A stretch of DNA of 64,000 nt from JACDCY01 sp964350145 (GCA_964350145.1 CAYGJL010000010.1:13284-77283), one strand, 5' to 3'. Shown: positions 8,767-19,567, counted from the stretch's first letter. Numbers and translations are program-made. Notes: generated from the letters alone by a model not told the origin.

Positions 8767-8980
8767 GCTTGCGACGCGGTGCGGGCCGATCGTCGCGCAT
8801 CTCCGCCAGATCGCCTTGCCAGAGGCCCGAGCCGGCCAAGTCGAGGATGCGCCCCGCGCGAACCAGCCGCACGAACTCCTCCAGTGCGCGCCCGACGGTA
8901 CGGGAGTACGTGGCTTCCCCGCTGAGCCGCATCGCTTCCTGCAGCAGCTGCTCATCAAGCACAAGATTTGTGCGTTTCAT
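8753..8980 (-). CDS. vapB: VapB-type antitoxin
   Basis: A 75-aa protein beginning MKRTNLVLDEQLLQEAMRL, a short ribbon followed by helices as in ribbon-helix-helix VapB antitoxins. Residues ~50-75 are the flexible toxin-binding tail (LWQGDLAEMRDD and a basic end). It should bind and inhibit VapC and repress its own promoter. A repeat-containing AT-rich stretch directly upstream of the ATG is a candidate operator. Confidence 0.85.
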   Translation of the reverse strand: MKRTNLVLDEQLLQEAMRLSGEATYSRTVGRALEEFVRLVRAGRILDLAGSGLWQGDLAEMRDDRPAPRRKRVAS

Positions 8981-8996
8981 GTGTATAATGTGTACG
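8981..8996 (-). promoter_or_regulatory. Candidate vapBC operator/promoter
   Basis: Read on the minus strand, TACACA is repeated on either side of TTA immediately before the vapB ATG at 8980. The stretch is AT-rich in a GC-rich setting and includes a -10-like ATTATA segment, which would make the transcript nearly leaderless. This is an inference from position and composition. Confidence 0.35.
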
Positions 8997-9011
8997 GGCC
9001 TGGAGGGTTCG

Positions 9012-11165
9012 TCAAGCCTCGCCGACTATCCCCCAGGAATCGACCAGCAGCGTTCTGTGCGTCGCGTGCTCAGGCTCCAGCCCCGGCAGCCTCTGGTCGT
9101 ACGTCCCGTCGGGCTGAAGCTCCCACGCCTGCCGGTTGTCCGCGATACAAGTCTCGAGCAGCGACTTGAGTCGTGGCTGCAGCCTTGGATCCTCGACCGG
9201 CACGACGCACTCCACCCGCCGGTCCAGGTTTCGCGGCATCCAGTCGGGCGAGCCGAAGTAGTACTCGGGCTCACCGCCGTTCTCCCAGTACCAGATGCGC
9301 GAGTGCTCGAGAAAGCGGCCGATGATGCTGAGCACGCGGATGCGCTCGCTCACGCCGGGAAGCCCCGGTCGCAGGCAGCAGATTCCGCGCACGATCAGGT
9401 CTATCTCGACGCCCGCCTCCGACGCGCCGTACAACGCTGAGATGATCTCCTCGTCCACCAGCGCGTTCATTTTCGCGATGATGCGCGCCGGCTTCCCTTC
9501 CCGCGCGAACCGGGCCTCGCGCTCGATCATCTCCAGAAAGCGCGCGCGCATGTTCACGGGCGACACCAGCAGCTTGCGGTAGATTTCCTGCCGCGAGAAC
9601 CCCGTCAGCGCGTTGAACAGGTCGCTGACGTCGGCGCCGATCGAAGGGCTGCAGGTGAACAGGCCGAGGTCGGTGTAGATGCGCGCGGTCCTGGAGTTGT
9701 AGTTGCCGCTGCCGATGTGCGCGTACCGCCGGATGCCATCGCCTTCCTTGCGCACGACGAGCGCGGTCTTGCAGTGCGTCTTGAGCCCGGGGAGCCCGTA
9801 CGCCACGTGCACGCCGAAGCTCTCCAGCGTCCGCGCCCAGGTGATGTTGTTGGCTTCGTCGAAGCGTGCCTGAAGCTCGACCAGCACCGCGACCTGCTTT
9901 CCGCGCTGCGCCGCTTCCGTCAGCGCGCGCACGATCGCGGTGTCTCCGGACGTTCGGTACAGCGTCATCTTGATGGCGAGCACGTGCTCGTCCACCGCGG
10001 CGGCTTCGAGGAACCGCTCGACGCTCGCGGTGAAGGAGTCGAACGGATGGTGCACCAGGATGTCGCGCTCGCGGATCGCCGCGAACACCGAGCGCGTCGT
10101 GTCGTGCAGCTCCGCCGGAATCACCGGCGTGTACGGCGGATCGCGCAGCTCGGGCACGTCCAGCGACGCAAGGGACATGAGGTCGCCGAGCTCGAGCAGC
10201 GGCCCGCTCTCCACCAGATCGTCCTCGTGCAGCAGCGCGTCGTCGGAATCGAGATCCTGCTGCTCGGCCAGCTCCTCGCGCAGCAGCGCACGCAGCGCGG
10301 GCGGAGTCCCGTCCTGCAGCTCTACCCGCACGACCTCCGCGAAGCGCCGCTGGAAGACCTGCTCTTCTATCATAGCCAGCAGGTCGGATGTGTCGTCCGA
10401 CGCGGCCAGCTCCAGATCGGAGTAGCGCGTGACACGAAACGCGTGCCACCCGCGGATCTCCATCCCCGGGAAAAGCGCGCCGAGGTTGGCGCCGATCACC
10501 TGCTCGAGCGGGACGAAATGGTGCGGTCGCCCGAACGGGATCCAACGCGGCAGACTCTTGGGGACTTTCACGCGGGCGAAGTGCTCGGTGCCGCGCTGCG
10601 GGTCAAACACCTGTACGGCGAGCGACAGCGACAGGTTGGAGATGTACGGAAACGGGTGCCCGGGATCGAACGCGAGCGGGGTGAGCACGGGAAAGACCTG
10701 CGACTCGAAGAACTCGTCCACGACTTGCCACTCCGCCGGCTGGAGATCGGTCATCGTGACGAGCCGGATGCCGCGCTCGCCGAGCGCCGGCAACAGCAGA
10801 TCGTGCAGGCACGTGCGCTGCCGCGCCATCAGCTCCGCGATTTTGCGGCTGATCGCGTCGAGCAGCGCCCGCGTAGCGACTCCTTCCGCGCTCGGCCGCT
10901 CCACGCCGGCGGCGAGCTGCCGCCGAAGCCCCGCGATCCGGACCATGTAGAACTCGTCCAGGTTCGTCGAGAAGATCGCGATAAACTTGAGCCGCTCGAG
11001 CAGCGGATTGCGCTCGTCGAACGCCTCGTGCAGCACGCGGGCGTTGAATTCGAGCCAGGAGAGCTCACGATTTAACAACGAAGGCGTGACTGGTGACTGG
11101 TGACTAGTGACTAGTGCACCGCCTCCGTCCTCGTCGTTCTTCGCAGTTCTGCTGTTACTAGTCAC
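9012..11165 (-). CDS. ppk1: Polyphosphate kinase 1
   Basis: Makes polyphosphate from ATP, reversibly. The N domain begins LLNRELSWLEFNARVLHEA with FSTNLDEFYMVRIAGL. The phosphorylated histidine region is AHIGSGNYNSRTARIYTD and the second conserved histidine lies in RFLEHSRIWYWENGG. At about 717 aa the length is normal for Ppk1. The first ~25 residues from GTG 11165 (TSNSRTAKNDEDGGG) are encoded by heptamer-repeat DNA, so translation may really begin at a TTG about 29 codons later, just before LNRELSW. It is transcribed towards ppx; together the two control the cell's polyphosphate store. Confidence 0.93.
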   Translation of the reverse strand: MTSNSRTAKNDEDGGGALVTSHQSPVTPSLLNRELSWLEFNARVLHEAFDERNPLLERLKFIAIFSTNLDEFYMVRIAGLRRQLAAGVERPSAEGVATRALLDAISRKIAELMARQRTCLHDLLLPALGERGIRLVTMTDLQPAEWQVVDEFFESQVFPVLTPLAFDPGHPFPYISNLSLSLAVQVFDPQRGTEHFARVKVPKSLPRWIPFGRPHHFVPLEQVIGANLGALFPGMEIRGWHAFRVTRYSDLELAASDDTSDLLAMIEEQVFQRRFAEVVRVELQDGTPPALRALLREELAEQQDLDSDDALLHEDDLVESGPLLELGDLMSLASLDVPELRDPPYTPVIPAELHDTTRSVFAAIRERDILVHHPFDSFTASVERFLEAAAVDEHVLAIKMTLYRTSGDTAIVRALTEAAQRGKQVAVLVELQARFDEANNITWARTLESFGVHVAYGLPGLKTHCKTALVVRKEGDGIRRYAHIGSGNYNSRTARIYTDLGLFTCSPSIGADVSDLFNALTGFSRQEIYRKLLVSPVNMRARFLEMIEREARFAREGKPARIIAKMNALVDEEIISALYGASEAGVEIDLIVRGICCLRPGLPGVSERIRVLSIIGRFLEHSRIWYWENGGEPEYYFGSPDWMPRNLDRRVECVVPVEDPRLQPRLKSLLETCIADNRQAWELQPDGTYDQRLPGLEPEHATHRTLLVDSWGIVGEA

Positions 11166-11188
11166 AAGTCACTAGTCACTAGTCACCT
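11086..11188. repeat. Inverted heptamer arrays (GTGACTA / TAGTCAC)
   Basis: Four 7-base units of the form GTGACT(G/A) run from 11086 to 11113, and five units of the form GTCACTA (the first two degenerate) from 11154 to 11188. The arrays face each other: 11099-11116 is an exact 18-bp inverted match of 11170-11187, with a 53-base loop. The right array supplies the stop codon of the rhomboid gene, and both lie within the 5' end of the ppk1 frame. Confidence 0.85.
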
Positions 11189-11986
11189 GTTGAGGTGCAC
11201 ATCCGCCGGATGCTTCCTGTCACCGAAGGCCGCGCCGGCATCGGCGACGAGTGACCGGCGTCGTACAAGCTTACGGTTCTCGAACGCCTTCACGAATAAC
11301 ACTCCCGCAACGAAACCGCCGACGTGCGCCCAGACGGCGGTCCCGCCGGTCAGCTCCGGCCGCGGACTGAGCTGCGGGAGTCCTTCCAGCACCTGCAACG
11401 CGAACCAGTACAGCAGAACGATCCAGGCGGGGATGCGAAAGACGCGGAAGAAGATGATGAAGATGAACAACATCCGCACACGGACGCGGGGATACAGCAG
11501 CAGGTACGCCCCCATGATTCCGGAGATGGCGCCGGAAGCGCCGATCGTCGGGAGCGCCGAGGACGGCTCGACGAAGACGTGCGCGGCCGCGGCGGCCAGG
11601 CCGCAGATGAGATAGAAGACCGCGAACCGGAGCGGACCCATGCTGTCTTCGATGTTGTTACCGAACACCCAGAGGAAGAGCGCGTTGCCGAGCAGGTGGC
11701 CCCAGCTGCCATGGAGAAACATGGAGGTGAGCGGGGTGACCACGTTGATGGGCTCGCGGTCGATCATGCACGCCAACCCTTCCCCGAGCGGCACGCCTGA
11801 CCCAACGGCCGCCAGCCGGGTCAACTCGCCGGGCACCATGCCGTAATTGCAGGCGCTGGCCGCCAAGGCATACGAATCAAATCCTCCGCCCTGGACGAGA
11901 AACCAGACGGCGAAAATCAGCGTAAGGATCACGTAAGTGGCCCACGGTGTCCTTAACGTCGGATTTTCGTCGCCAATTGGAATCAT
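11183..11986 (-). CDS. Rhomboid-family intramembrane serine protease
   Basis: A membrane protease that cleaves transmembrane substrates. The 267-aa protein has about six hydrophobic segments. Catalytic elements are clear: the L1/oxyanion region with HGSWGHLLGNALFLWVFGNN, the catalytic Ser in GASGAISGIMGAYLLLYP, and the catalytic His in AVWAHVGGFVAGVLF. The first segment (WATYVILTLIFAVWFLV) and the ~100-residue loop before HLLGN are typical of the bacterial subgroup annotated as rhomboid family. The stop codon falls inside the heptamer repeat. Substrates are unknown. Confidence 0.9.
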   Translation of the reverse strand: MIPIGDENPTLRTPWATYVILTLIFAVWFLVQGGGFDSYALAASACNYGMVPGELTRLAAVGSGVPLGEGLACMIDREPINVVTPLTSMFLHGSWGHLLGNALFLWVFGNNIEDSMGPLRFAVFYLICGLAAAAAHVFVEPSSALPTIGASGAISGIMGAYLLLYPRVRVRMLFIFIIFFRVFRIPAWIVLLYWFALQVLEGLPQLSPRPELTGGTAVWAHVGGFVAGVLFVKAFENRKLVRRRSLVADAGAAFGDRKHPADVHLNR

Positions 11987-12014
11987 CGCGCCACTATCGA
12001 GACAGTGTTAAGTG

Positions 12015-12031
12015 CCTGCCATTACGGCAGG
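12015..12031. promoter_or_regulatory. Perfect inverted repeat between divergent rhomboid and dnaK genes
   Basis: CCTGCC and GGCAGG flank a 5-base centre (ATTAC). The site lies ~30 bases upstream of the rhomboid start and ~100 bases upstream of dnaK. It could be an operator or a small hairpin. It does not resemble the CIRCE element of HrcA. Confidence 0.35.
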
Positions 12032-12091
12032 ATAATCAGGCCCCCGAGTTGCTACTGATAGCCCCGATAAATCGTTGGCGCGCACGTCGTT

Positions 12092-12126
12092 AGCCAACAG
12101 CCAATAGCCAACAGCCAACAGCGAGC
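12092..12126. repeat. Heptamer array (AGCCAAY) directly upstream of dnaK
   Basis: Four units AGCCAA(C/T) in tandem from 12092 to 12119, plus a degenerate fifth, end 6 bases before the dnaK ATG. The array occupies the place where a ribosome binding site would be expected, and no clear Shine-Dalgarno is visible. Confidence 0.8.
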
Positions 12127-12132
12127 CCCTCA

Positions 12133-14076
<1,944 letters not shown>

Positions 14077-14097
14077 GCGTCTAAGTATCCGAGGGAA

Positions 14098-14133
14098 AAA
14101 ATGGGCGGGTCAGGTGACCCGCCCATTTTCGTC
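14098..14133 (+). terminator. Intrinsic terminator after dnaK
   Basis: A perfect 15-bp stem (14098-14112 with 14115-14129) with a 2-base minimal loop, preceded by an A run and followed by TTTTCGTCTTT. The A/T flanks make it potentially active in both directions. It lies 21 bases after the dnaK stop. Confidence 0.85.
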
Positions 14134-14214
14134 TTTCCAGATGGCGCACGTCTACACACTTCTTGACAAGAGCTCCCGCGGCGACGATAATCGCAAAATA
14201 AGCCCCGGGCCACA

Positions 14215-15552
14215 ATGCTCATGCACAAGCGCGCAGCGCTCATCTGGGTCCTACTGTTCGCCGTCGCCGCGGAGGATGCGGCAGCGCAGGGGTCAATGTG
14301 TATATTGAACACTCCCCCGGGGTATCAGAGGATGGGTGGCGCCGCGCAGCTCGGCCCGCTTCCGTGCAGCGACTGTCAGAACTCGGTTCGAAATCAATTT
14401 CAGGGCAACCCCCAGGCAACCTGCACCGCGGCACCCACTCCTTCCTCGCAAGCTACCGGCGCTTCTTCCGACCTCGCGGCCTATGCCGTCCAAACGGCCG
14501 TCACGAGCTTCTGGGACGGATTCCGCCGTGGCCGCCAGCTGGCGCAGCAGCGCGCTGCCATGGAGGCGCAACGGGCACAATCGGAAGAGCAGCAGCGCCA
14601 GGTACGAATTCGGGCCGCGCGAGAGGGCGTCCGTCAGCGGGAGATTGAGCTTGCCGCCGCAACGGAAAACAATCGCAGACAACGTGAGGCCGAATTCCAG
14701 CAGGCGCGGGAAGAGCTCGACCGCGAGCTCCAGCGGCCTCCCGGACAACAGGCCGCGCCAGCCCCCGGACTGATCCGCGGCGGAGGAACTGCGGGTGGCA
14801 CGGGCGCGACCGGCCTACTTCGTACGACTGGAACCGCCCTGCCAGGCGCACACCGGCGACTGTACTGCAGCGCGGGAATCGCGCGACTCGCCGCGGAAGC
14901 TCTCCTCGCTGGGCGAACGCAGGAGGCCACATTCCTGGTTCAGCAGAGTCAGAATGCGTACACCGGCGCACGCATGGATGTCGAATGCCCGGCAGAAAGC
15001 ACGACCGTGCCTTCGATCGGCGGGACTCGGTGCACCGTCCGGGAGAATGGCGCTGACATCGAGGTCCCCTGCGATGAAGAGCCTCTTCGCGGGTTTTATC
15101 CGGAGCTCCTCGAAGTCACCGGCGATGAGATCGAAAGACTTGCGAGCATTCGAGAACGTTTTCCTAATCTCCCCGTCGCCAAAACGGATGCCTCCACGGC
15201 GGTCCGGGAGCGGAGTCTAGAGTTCGACCGAATCCGCGCCGAAGAACGACGTACTCCTCCGCCTTCTACAGCTCCGCCTCCGCGGATTCGCGACAGGAGC
15301 GTCACATTGGACGCGGCGACACCGGATACGTCGCGGGACAAAGTGTGCACTTCGGAACGGTGCCAGCAGGCTCGGCAGGCGCTTGTGGAAGCGCGACGCC
15401 TGGAAGCCGAGGTTGACGCCTCGATTCGCGCCGAACGCGAAGCGACAACGGCGCTTCGACGCAACGCAACCATACTGCGGGGCATAGAGACGAACCCCGC
15501 CAGTGTCAGCAGCATGATCTCGAGAGCGCGTTCGGGAGGCGCACGACAATGA
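14215..15552 (+). CDS. Secreted coiled-coil protein of unknown function
   Basis: I do not recognise a family. The 445-aa protein starts with a signal peptide (ALIWVLLFAVAAEDAAAQG; a second ATG two codons on, at 14221, is an alternative start). A cysteine pair CSDC near residue 60 follows. Residues ~110-185 are a charged Gln/Glu/Arg-rich segment predicted by eye to form a coiled coil (QSEEQQRQVRIRAAREGVRQRE), then a Gly-rich linker. The second half has scattered cysteines that could form disulfides outside the cytoplasm, and another helical stretch near the end. It is coupled by ATGA to the next gene, and the three genes 14215-17843 probably act together in the envelope. Confidence 0.65.
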   Translation: MLMHKRAALIWVLLFAVAAEDAAAQGSMCILNTPPGYQRMGGAAQLGPLPCSDCQNSVRNQFQGNPQATCTAAPTPSSQATGASSDLAAYAVQTAVTSFWDGFRRGRQLAQQRAAMEAQRAQSEEQQRQVRIRAAREGVRQREIELAAATENNRRQREAEFQQAREELDRELQRPPGQQAAPAPGLIRGGGTAGGTGATGLLRTTGTALPGAHRRLYCSAGIARLAAEALLAGRTQEATFLVQQSQNAYTGARMDVECPAESTTVPSIGGTRCTVRENGADIEVPCDEEPLRGFYPELLEVTGDEIERLASIRERFPNLPVAKTDASTAVRERSLEFDRIRAEERRTPPPSTAPPPRIRDRSVTLDAATPDTSRDKVCTSERCQQARQALVEARRLEAEVDASIRAEREATTALRRNATILRGIETNPASVSSMISRARSGGARQ

Positions 15553-16673
15553 CTCGAGCAAATCACACTGATCCCATTCCTGGGTTTCTCGCGACGGCGA
15601 CAATGGTGCTGTTCGCGGCTTTGTTTGCCGTGCCGACCGACGCGCAGGCATCTACTGCGGTGGACTCTACTGGACCAGGGGCGTATGAACGGTCGATGGC
15701 AGCAGGCCGCGCCGCGGAACAAGCGGGCGACCAGCGCGAGGCGCTCCGGCACTACACTGCGGCACATCGAACCATTGAACAGTTGTACGACGTTCCGGAT
15801 AGTCTGCGACTGCAAATCTTTCGCGTGGCCGCTGGGCTACGCCCCCCGCCCGCGCTACCGGACTCGGCGATGATTCGCGAGGTGCGCGCTCAGCTGCTCT
15901 TCGATTCCGCCAAGACGCCGGGCGATCTCACCGCCGCGGCCTCGGAGTACATCTGGGCGATATACGCTGCTCCTTGGGTCGGGCGCTTCTACCACAACGT
16001 AGCTCTTATCGCCGAGCGGCTTGGAACGCCCAATCACCTGCGATTCGCCGCCATCATGATGCGCGCTTATCTCCAAAGCCCGGACGTCCAGGACCGTGAT
16101 GGGGCGCGCCGGAAATTGATAGCTCTGGAATTGCTGCTCGAACGAGCCGTCGCGGAACAGTCCGCCGAGAGCCAGCTCTTTGCCGCATTCGATGAATGGG
16201 TAGGCAATGTGCAATTTTATTTAAAGCCTCTTAATTCAACGAGTACGCTGTTCGGGCCCTGTCACTTGACCGAAGAGCACTGCGCCGCGATCGGGCGCCA
16301 GTACGCCGGCTTACAGGTCAACACCTGGGAGCGGGGGGGGAACTCAGAGATCAGCCGCCGGGGCGACACTCTGATCGTTGGCCCAGGTCAAGGCGTCCAT
16401 TTTGGTGTCGCTCGGGGGCCCCGCATCGAGGATGCAGCCTGGTTTATACGAAGGGGCGACAAGGCGGTGGACCGGCCGTGCGAGGGTTACGAGCCCTCCG
16501 GCGAATACCCCGTTCACGCGGCAGTCATCACCGATTCCGAGGGTGTCCGGTGGCTGGTGCTAACAGCCGTACACCACCTGCCGGCAGGCATGTGGGGAGC
16601 TGGTAACATCTGCGCTTTGCGCGAGTCCTCAAACTATTTGTACGCGTTCGGCCCGCCCCCGCCGCGACAATGA
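15549..16673 (+). CDS. Secreted protein of unknown function with TPR-like N-terminal half
   Basis: The 374-aa protein overlaps the upstream gene by ATGA. An N-terminal signal segment (FLATATMVLFAALFAVPTDAQA) points to export. Residues ~50-90 look like a tetratricopeptide helix pair (AGRAAEQAGDQREALRHYTA), followed by more helices around YIWAIYAAPWVGRFYHN that resemble a second pair. The C-terminal part is different, rich in Gly, Trp and aromatic residues, and may be a small beta domain (FGVARGPRIEDAAWFIRRGD). Base composition falls around 16211-16250, where an AT-rich stretch interrupts the GC-rich coding sequence. Function unknown; the neighbours suggest an envelope complex. Confidence 0.6.
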   Translation: MTRANHTDPIPGFLATATMVLFAALFAVPTDAQASTAVDSTGPGAYERSMAAGRAAEQAGDQREALRHYTAAHRTIEQLYDVPDSLRLQIFRVAAGLRPPPALPDSAMIREVRAQLLFDSAKTPGDLTAAASEYIWAIYAAPWVGRFYHNVALIAERLGTPNHLRFAAIMMRAYLQSPDVQDRDGARRKLIALELLLERAVAEQSAESQLFAAFDEWVGNVQFYLKPLNSTSTLFGPCHLTEEHCAAIGRQYAGLQVNTWERGGNSEISRRGDTLIVGPGQGVHFGVARGPRIEDAAWFIRRGDKAVDRPCEGYEPSGEYPVHAAVITDSEGVRWLVLTAVHHLPAGMWGAGNICALRESSNYLYAFGPPPPRQ

Positions 16674-16718
16674 CGATTCGCCTTGAGGTCCAGCGGAAGG
16701 CCGCCCACCCGTAACGCC

Positions 16719-17843
16719 ATGCGCCCGCTTCGCGAGTTGCGAATAGCGGCAACGCGTCTGCTGGCGACGTCGCTGCTTGCAGTCCTGGGTTTCGGTACCG
16801 CCGCGGCACAGGCGCCGATGCCGATCCAAGTACCTGCGGATGTGCGGTCTGCGGAGCGCGAGCAGCTCCTTTCACGCCGTTCCGCGCTCATCACGGAACG
16901 CGACGCGCTGAGGGGTGAAGCAACCCGCCATAATGACGCGTGTAGTGCGGTAACCGAGGGAAGCGCCGCGGATGCCGCGTGCATCGCGGCCCAGCAGCGG
17001 CTTACCGATAGAATCGCCGCTTACCGCGGCGACGTCGACCGCTTCAACGCGGCGGTGGCCGGCGCGCCGCGTCGCGCGGCCGTCGTCGCGTCAGCTCCGC
17101 GACCGGGGGCCCGCACAGCCACGTCCACGTCCGGGCAACCGGACTCACGCGACGCACAGAAGCCGCCCCCGGAATCCGACGGTCGCTTCCGCACCGTATC
17201 CGCGGGCGGGGACTTCTCCGTTACTACGCCGGGTGGCGAGCGCTTGACAGCGGAGCAGGTTCAGAGCCGTCATCTGACGACGGGAACCCGAATCGCCACG
17301 GGGAGGGATGGCACGGGCCAGATGACGCTCCCGGACGGCACACAGCTCGAGCTCGGACCGAATTCCCAGCTCGTGCTCGAAATTGAGGGTACGCCCTCCC
17401 AGTCTACCTATGATGTCGTAGTTGGAGCGTTGCGCGCAATTTCCGGGCGTCTCCAGGCCGGCACGGCGCGGCGGTGGCAAGTGAGAACGCCGAACGCAAT
17501 CGCCGGGGTCCGCGGTACGGACTTTCAGGCTACCGTCGAGCCGAGCGGCGCAGGCAGTTGGCGGGTGAACGAGGGGGCGATCGAGCTGCGGACTCCCGAC
17601 GGACGCGTGCTCGCACTGCTCGGAGCCGGCCAACAGTTGACGTGGGACGATAGCCTGAGGATCACCTCTCTCGCGGCCGCGCCGGTCGCTGTTGCGCCCG
17701 GGCCTGCCGCCGACGTGCGCACGCGACTTACGGAGCCGGATCTCGCGTCGTGGGGACGAGAGAATGGGCTGCTCGTGGCGGTCGCGGTCCTGCTCGGGCT
17801 GGTACTGATCAACCTCTTCACAGGGAGACGGCGCGCGGGCTGA
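16719..17843 (+). CDS. FecR-domain membrane-anchored protein
   Basis: About 374 aa from ATG 16719, chosen because a signal-like segment follows (TRLLATSLLAVLGFGTAAAQA); the frame is open from 16683 but those residues are not signal-like. The middle region is a FecR domain: a GDFSVTTPGGERL segment, then TGTRIATGRDGTGQMTLPDGTQLELGPNS-type beta repeats and the signature VRTPNAIAGVRGTDFQATVE. A C-terminal hydrophobic helix (LLVAVAVLLGLVLINLF) followed by RRR probably anchors it in the membrane. FecR domains occur in periplasmic sensors and in other secreted proteins; no sigma factor or TonB receptor is adjacent, so a classical FecIR system is unlikely. Confidence 0.75.
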   Translation: MRPLRELRIAATRLLATSLLAVLGFGTAAAQAPMPIQVPADVRSAEREQLLSRRSALITERDALRGEATRHNDACSAVTEGSAADAACIAAQQRLTDRIAAYRGDVDRFNAAVAGAPRRAAVVASAPRPGARTATSTSGQPDSRDAQKPPPESDGRFRTVSAGGDFSVTTPGGERLTAEQVQSRHLTTGTRIATGRDGTGQMTLPDGTQLELGPNSQLVLEIEGTPSQSTYDVVVGALRAISGRLQAGTARRWQVRTPNAIAGVRGTDFQATVEPSGAGSWRVNEGAIELRTPDGRVLALLGAGQQLTWDDSLRITSLAAAPVAVAPGPAADVRTRLTEPDLASWGRENGLLVAVAVLLGLVLINLFTGRRRAG

Positions 17844-17957
17844 GCTCATCCATTCGGGCGCCCGGGAGCATACATCCAATGTGAAACCTGCGGCGTGCCT
17901 GAGGTGTCATAGTAGGTAGCTTTCGCATTCTTCCAGCTTCAACAAAAGGTGTTGCAT

Positions 17958-19526
17958 ATGGTCCCCTCGTTCTCTCGCGCCCGCTGGGCTCTTGCTGTCG
18001 TGCTGGCATTCGTCGGCGGGCTGATGATCGCCTCCGGCATGGACTGGACGCGCCCGACCTTCGCCCAAAGCCGCCCGTCCGCGATGGACGTACAGACGGT
18101 CGCCGACGCGAGCAACGCGTTCGTCTCCATCTCCGAGAGCGTCACGCCGGCCGTCGTCTCGATCACCGTGGACATCCGACCCGACACGACCCGCGGGCGC
18201 GGCCGCACGCAGATGCAGATCCCGCCGGGGATGGTGCCCGAAGGGATGGAAGAGCTATTCGAGCAGCTGCAGCAGGGGCAGAGCCCGCGCCCGCAGACGG
18301 GCATGGGCTCCGGCGTGATCGTGTCGAAGGATGGCTACATCCTTACGAACAACCACGTGGTCACGCGCAGCGACATGCGCACGGTCGCGGACAGAGTCAC
18401 GGTCCGGCTGCTTAACGGGAGGCAGTACGTCGCCCGCGTGGTCGGCACGGACCCGACCACGGACATCGCGGTGCTCAAGATCGAGGGCGACACCTTCCCG
18501 TTCGCGGTGCTGGGAGACGACAATCGGTCACGCGTCGGCGAATGGGTGCTGGCTATCGGCAACCCGCTCGGCTTCGACCATACCGTGACCGCGGGCATCA
18601 TCAGCGCGAAGGGGCGCGGCAACACCGGCGCGTTGAATGGAATCCAGGGCACCAACCAGTACGGCATCTTCGACTTCATTCAGACGGACGCCGCGATCAA
18701 CCGCGGCAACTCGGGCGGCCCGCTAATCAACAGCCGCGGCGAAGTGATCGGCATCAACACCGCGATCGCCAGCCAGACGGGGTTCAACGCCGGCTACGGC
18801 TTCGCCATTCCGGCATCGCTCGCGCGCAAGGTGATGACGGACATCATCGAGCACGGCCGCGTGCGGATCGCCGTGCTTGGCATTGGCATCGCCGAAGTGG
18901 ACGCTGAAGACGCCGCCGCAGCGCGGCTTGAGGAGGTGCGCGGCGTCAAGGTGCAGGGTTTCAGCGGCGAGAATACACCAGCCGAGCGCGCTGGAATTCG
19001 TCAGGGCGACGTGATCGTCACGGCCGACGGTCAGCAGGTGGACCGGGTCGCCGGCTTGCAGCGCATTGTACGCTCGCACCAGCCGGGAGAGACGGTCGAG
19101 CTGCAGGTGGTTCGTTTCGGTACGCGGCACACGTTCCGCGTCCGCCTCACCGAGGCGCCGGCGCAGAATGTCGCGGTAGCGCCCGCGGACAGGCGCCCGC
19201 GCGTCGAGCCGGCATCCGTCACGAACAACAACCGGCTCGGTATTTCGGTTTCCACCGTCTCGGCGCAACTCGCCCGGAGCCTGCAGCTGGGCGATGAGCG
19301 CGGCGTGATCGTGACGAGCGTCGTAGGTCTCGGTCCCGCGTGGCAGCGGCTCGAGGCGCAGGACGTCATCGTGGGCGTGCTGTCGCCCGTGGAGCGTGAG
19401 ATTGACGCCGTCGCCGATCTCCAGCAGGTACTGAGCGGTCTCAAGGCCGGCGAGTACATCTCGCTGCGCGTCAAGAGACCGGGACCCAACTCGCAGGAGC
19501 GAGTAGTGAACATCAGGGTGGACTGA
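17958..19526 (+). CDS. degP: HtrA/DegP-type periplasmic serine protease
   Basis: Envelope quality-control protease. I choose ATG 17958, 8 bases after AAAGG at 17945-17949; GTG 17949 and TTG 17952 are too close. A signal anchor (ALAVVLAFVGGLMIASGM) leads to a trypsin-like domain with the full triad: His in LTNNHVVTRSD, Asp in TTDIAVLKIEGD, Ser in INRGNSGGPLINS. Two PDZ domains follow, the first around GVKVQGFSGENTPAERAGI and the second around LGISVSTVSAQLARSLQL. Length (522 aa) and layout match DegP/DegQ. No sigma-E-like site was identified upstream. Confidence 0.93.
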   Translation: MVPSFSRARWALAVVLAFVGGLMIASGMDWTRPTFAQSRPSAMDVQTVADASNAFVSISESVTPAVVSITVDIRPDTTRGRGRTQMQIPPGMVPEGMEELFEQLQQGQSPRPQTGMGSGVIVSKDGYILTNNHVVTRSDMRTVADRVTVRLLNGRQYVARVVGTDPTTDIAVLKIEGDTFPFAVLGDDNRSRVGEWVLAIGNPLGFDHTVTAGIISAKGRGNTGALNGIQGTNQYGIFDFIQTDAAINRGNSGGPLINSRGEVIGINTAIASQTGFNAGYGFAIPASLARKVMTDIIEHGRVRIAVLGIGIAEVDAEDAAAARLEEVRGVKVQGFSGENTPAERAGIRQGDVIVTADGQQVDRVAGLQRIVRSHQPGETVELQVVRFGTRHTFRVRLTEAPAQNVAVAPADRRPRVEPASVTNNNRLGISVSTVSAQLARSLQLGDERGVIVTSVVGLGPAWQRLEAQDVIVGVLSPVEREIDAVADLQQVLSGLKAGEYISLRVKRPGPNSQERVVNIRVD

Positions 19527-19535
19527 TGTGACGAG

Positions 19536-19566
19536 CTATTGGCTGTTGGCTCTTGGCTATTAGCTA
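19536..19566. repeat. Heptamer array (TTGGCTN) after htrA
   Basis: Units TGGCTGT, TGGCTCT and TGGCTAT run in tandem from 19541 to 19561, flanked by degenerate copies (GAGCTAT before, TAGCTAG after). The array sits between the htrA stop and its terminator hairpin, and is the same heptamer family, in reverse orientation, as the array before dnaK. Confidence 0.8.
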
Positions 19567-19567
19567 G

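Noticed and set aside
9717..11075. 452-codon open frame on the plus strand opposite ppk1
   Set aside because: Composition is typical of antisense frames in GC-rich DNA and no domain is recognisable, whereas ppk1 is canonical.
11086..12126. CRISPR array
   Set aside because: Repeat units are 7 bp with no spacers, and there are no cas genes.
12001..12132. CIRCE/HrcA element before dnaK
   Set aside because: No TTAGCACTC-N9-GAGTGCTAA pattern; the only inverted repeat there (CCTGCC/GGCAGG) does not fit.
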